Below are positions 62,449 to 64,000 of a DNA stretch of 64,000 nucleotides, piece after piece; within the stretch, counting starts at the first letter, position 1; every line of letters starts with the position of its first letter. The translations under genes and the position numbers were made by a program. Location: contig CM060733.1 in NCBI GenBank assembly GCA_030704615.1, positions 47,802,001-47,866,000 of the forward strand. The letters are read 5' to 3'. Source of the DNA: Takakia lepidozioides. Lineage: Eukaryota; Streptophyta; Takakiopsida; Takakiales; Takakiaceae. The notes beneath the pieces were generated by a model, which worked only from the letters and a program-made list of their open reading frames with translations, was not told where the DNA came from and searched no databases.

Positions 62449-64000
62449 CCGACTTGCAGTGCTCGATGAGACCTCCTCGGGCAACATCACCGGACCACGA
62501 GGGAGCGTGCGAATATTCTTGTCAGCTCGCCATGAATCCTCTTCTCCGCCAGGTGCCTCGTCAAGTCTTCGTCTCACTAGACGGGTATGAACATCTCCTT
62601 CCAAATGTTGGCATCTTCGCAGCAATGGCGTGTCCCGAAGGCCCTCTCGCAAGGCCGCCGCCCACTTCCGAGGATTCTTTGATCTAGAGGCAGTCCGCAT
62701 CAGCATTTCCTGCCTGTCCGGCCCCAAGCCCCACTGTTTCCCTTTCAAGAACTCGTTGTACCTGCATTGCTGCATAATTGACCTCACAATGTCCTCCGTT
62801 GTGGCAGTGAGGACGTCTGATTTCCTTACAGTACCTGACGATGTCCACCAAGCCCGTATACATGCAAACTGTGTCTCTGCATCATCCAAGGTGGGAGCGC
62901 GCTTCCACGCAAGACACATGGAACGGTGCTCCTCTCTGAAATCTGGCGCCACGAGCCTGGTTGTGTACTGCGAAAGGCTCTGCAGAAAATGGAACCCACA
63001 AGATCTCTCCTTGCCTTCCATGGGAACATTGGGGTCTTGCCCGTACACCCTTCGGATGGCAGCCCAATTTGCTTGTGCGTTGTCCGCCATGAAACCACGG
63101 AAATTGGGAGGGGGCAATCCCGCCTTGGCCATCTGTTCGTTTATTCCCTGCCAAAGAAGCATCTCCGATTGTGTGTCCTCTCCTTTCATCTCACAAATAG
63201 CAATTGTCATTAGCATCCTGCAGTGGGTGTCGTAGACATGTGCACCCATTGTCACCCACTGGTGATTTGTAATTCGCTTGATATGGTCGAACATGACCCA
63301 ACTGTTTGACAAGTCCCCACTCGTCATCCTGTCGACCAGTTCGACGCCGCTGCCAGGTCCACACGTGGACATTTTGAATATGAAACAATGATCTGCCTCA
63401 GTCCCTTGTCCTGGAAACCTACTTCCATGAATGTAGTCATATCCACATCATCGCTTCACCTCCAGAATGGAGTGCATATCCGAGCCACGCCCAATTTTCT
63501 GTTTGCATGAGACAATGTGGTTTCGGACATTCGGTGAACATACGTGGGACACCGACTCCAGCAATGCCTCCATTTCCTTCTCATCGAGAGGAACTCTATC
63601 GGAGCCGTCTTCCGACATAATTCTGGCCAATGCCATCTTATGGGCGGCTTGGAGCTGTATCTGTTTGGGTTTGGCACCCGGTCTCAACTTAACCTCCTCC
63701 TGAACGAGCTGCTCTGCCTCGTGGGCAGCCTCCCGCGAGTTCCCCTTCGCCAATTTGTGACAATGGGAACCAACGTGTATGCAAGCTCGGGTGAGGTCAG
63801 GGAAACGGTGCAACACATAGAACTGCTTGGCATTACAAACAGACATGCAGTGTGGTGGTTCTTTGCAATGCGCACACTTAAATGTGGAGTTCGGAACCTT
63901 CTCCTGAGCTCGAAATGGTTGATGAGCTGTGCCTGTCCAATCGGTCTCGTTCCTGTGACCTCTGGATTTAAAGTGGAAGCAAGTTGGGGAGAAACACCGC
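62449..64000 (-). pseudogene. MULE-like transposase, cut by window end
   Basis: Minus-strand Mutator-like transposase; N-terminus beyond 64000. From the right: a Cys/His-rich finger region (TFKCAHCKEPPHCMSVC), then CIHVGSHCHKLAKGNSREA and GAKPKQIQLQAAHKMALARI, then a TGA at 63448-63450, and in the same frame TEADHCFIFKMSTCGPGSG, WVTMGAHVYDTHCRMLMTIA, FRGFMADNAQANWAAIRRVY and ERSCGFHFLQSLSQY. These resemble the MULE catalytic domain (D near VYDTH, MADNAQANWAAI and the C-x-x-H block). The frame then runs without a stop into the palindrome array at 62448, so the natural C-terminus is lost. With only one stop visible, it decayed recently. Confidence 0.6.

Overview
This is a transposon-dense stretch of plant-type nuclear DNA: introns, a nepenthesin-like protease gene, CACTA, MULE and plant L1-type LINE remains, and nested Ty3/gypsy LTR retrotransposons. 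A streptophyte host is well supported. A charophyte (Chara-like) alga is my best guess, because gypsy elements carrying a cytosine methyltransferase have been reported in that group; this is recalled, not proven here.

Layout. 448-1857: last two exons of an A1 aspartic protease. 1998-7575 (-): broken gypsy element 'A', copy 1. 7576-11981 (+): CACTA element with TNP2, DUF4218 and DUF4216 remains and a 3' TAGTG terminus. 12000-12976 (-): fragment of a methylase-like gene family ('M'). 13690-19455 (+): gypsy element 'B' (TATA box, PBS-like site, gag, protease). 19456-25627 (+): nearly full-length multi-exon M pseudogene. 25832-26779 (+): LTR and leader of a third A copy. 27260-28119 (-): gypsy protease remnant. 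28120-29880: palindrome array. 30994-31570 (-): fragment of A's 3' ORF. 31571-34294 (+): 5'-truncated L1-like LINE. 34295-59330 (+): A copy 2, with extra ORFs before gag and after pol, part of its RT replaced by 3.8 kb of M gene, and its integrase split by a complete 12.2 kb gypsy element on the minus strand. 59333-60740 (-): another M fragment. 60625-62448: second palindrome array. 62450-64000 (-): MULE transposase.

The most striking item is the 12.2 kb element (43869-56045, flanked by a 5-bp CAATG duplication). It encodes gag; then protease fused to a DNMT3/DRM-like C5-cytosine methyltransferase; then RT-RNase H-integrase ending in a PHD finger. The methyltransferase and RT parts share one reading frame broken only by a UAG whose next six bases (CAA CCA) fit the leaky CAR-YYA context, so readthrough probably makes the RT-IN part. 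The two copies of one LTR module differ by only two 1-base indels, so the insertion looks young.

The second theme is the M family. Its C-terminal half resembles a beta-class N6/N4 DNA methylase (a DIPDG motif, then D-L-T-x-G-T-G). At least four copies or fragments sit here, several spliced into retrotransposons with introns intact. In three copies the introns or flanking DNA carry copy-specific arrays of perfect or near-perfect 20-30 bp palindromes; related palindromes form two large duplicated arrays upstream of M exon 1.
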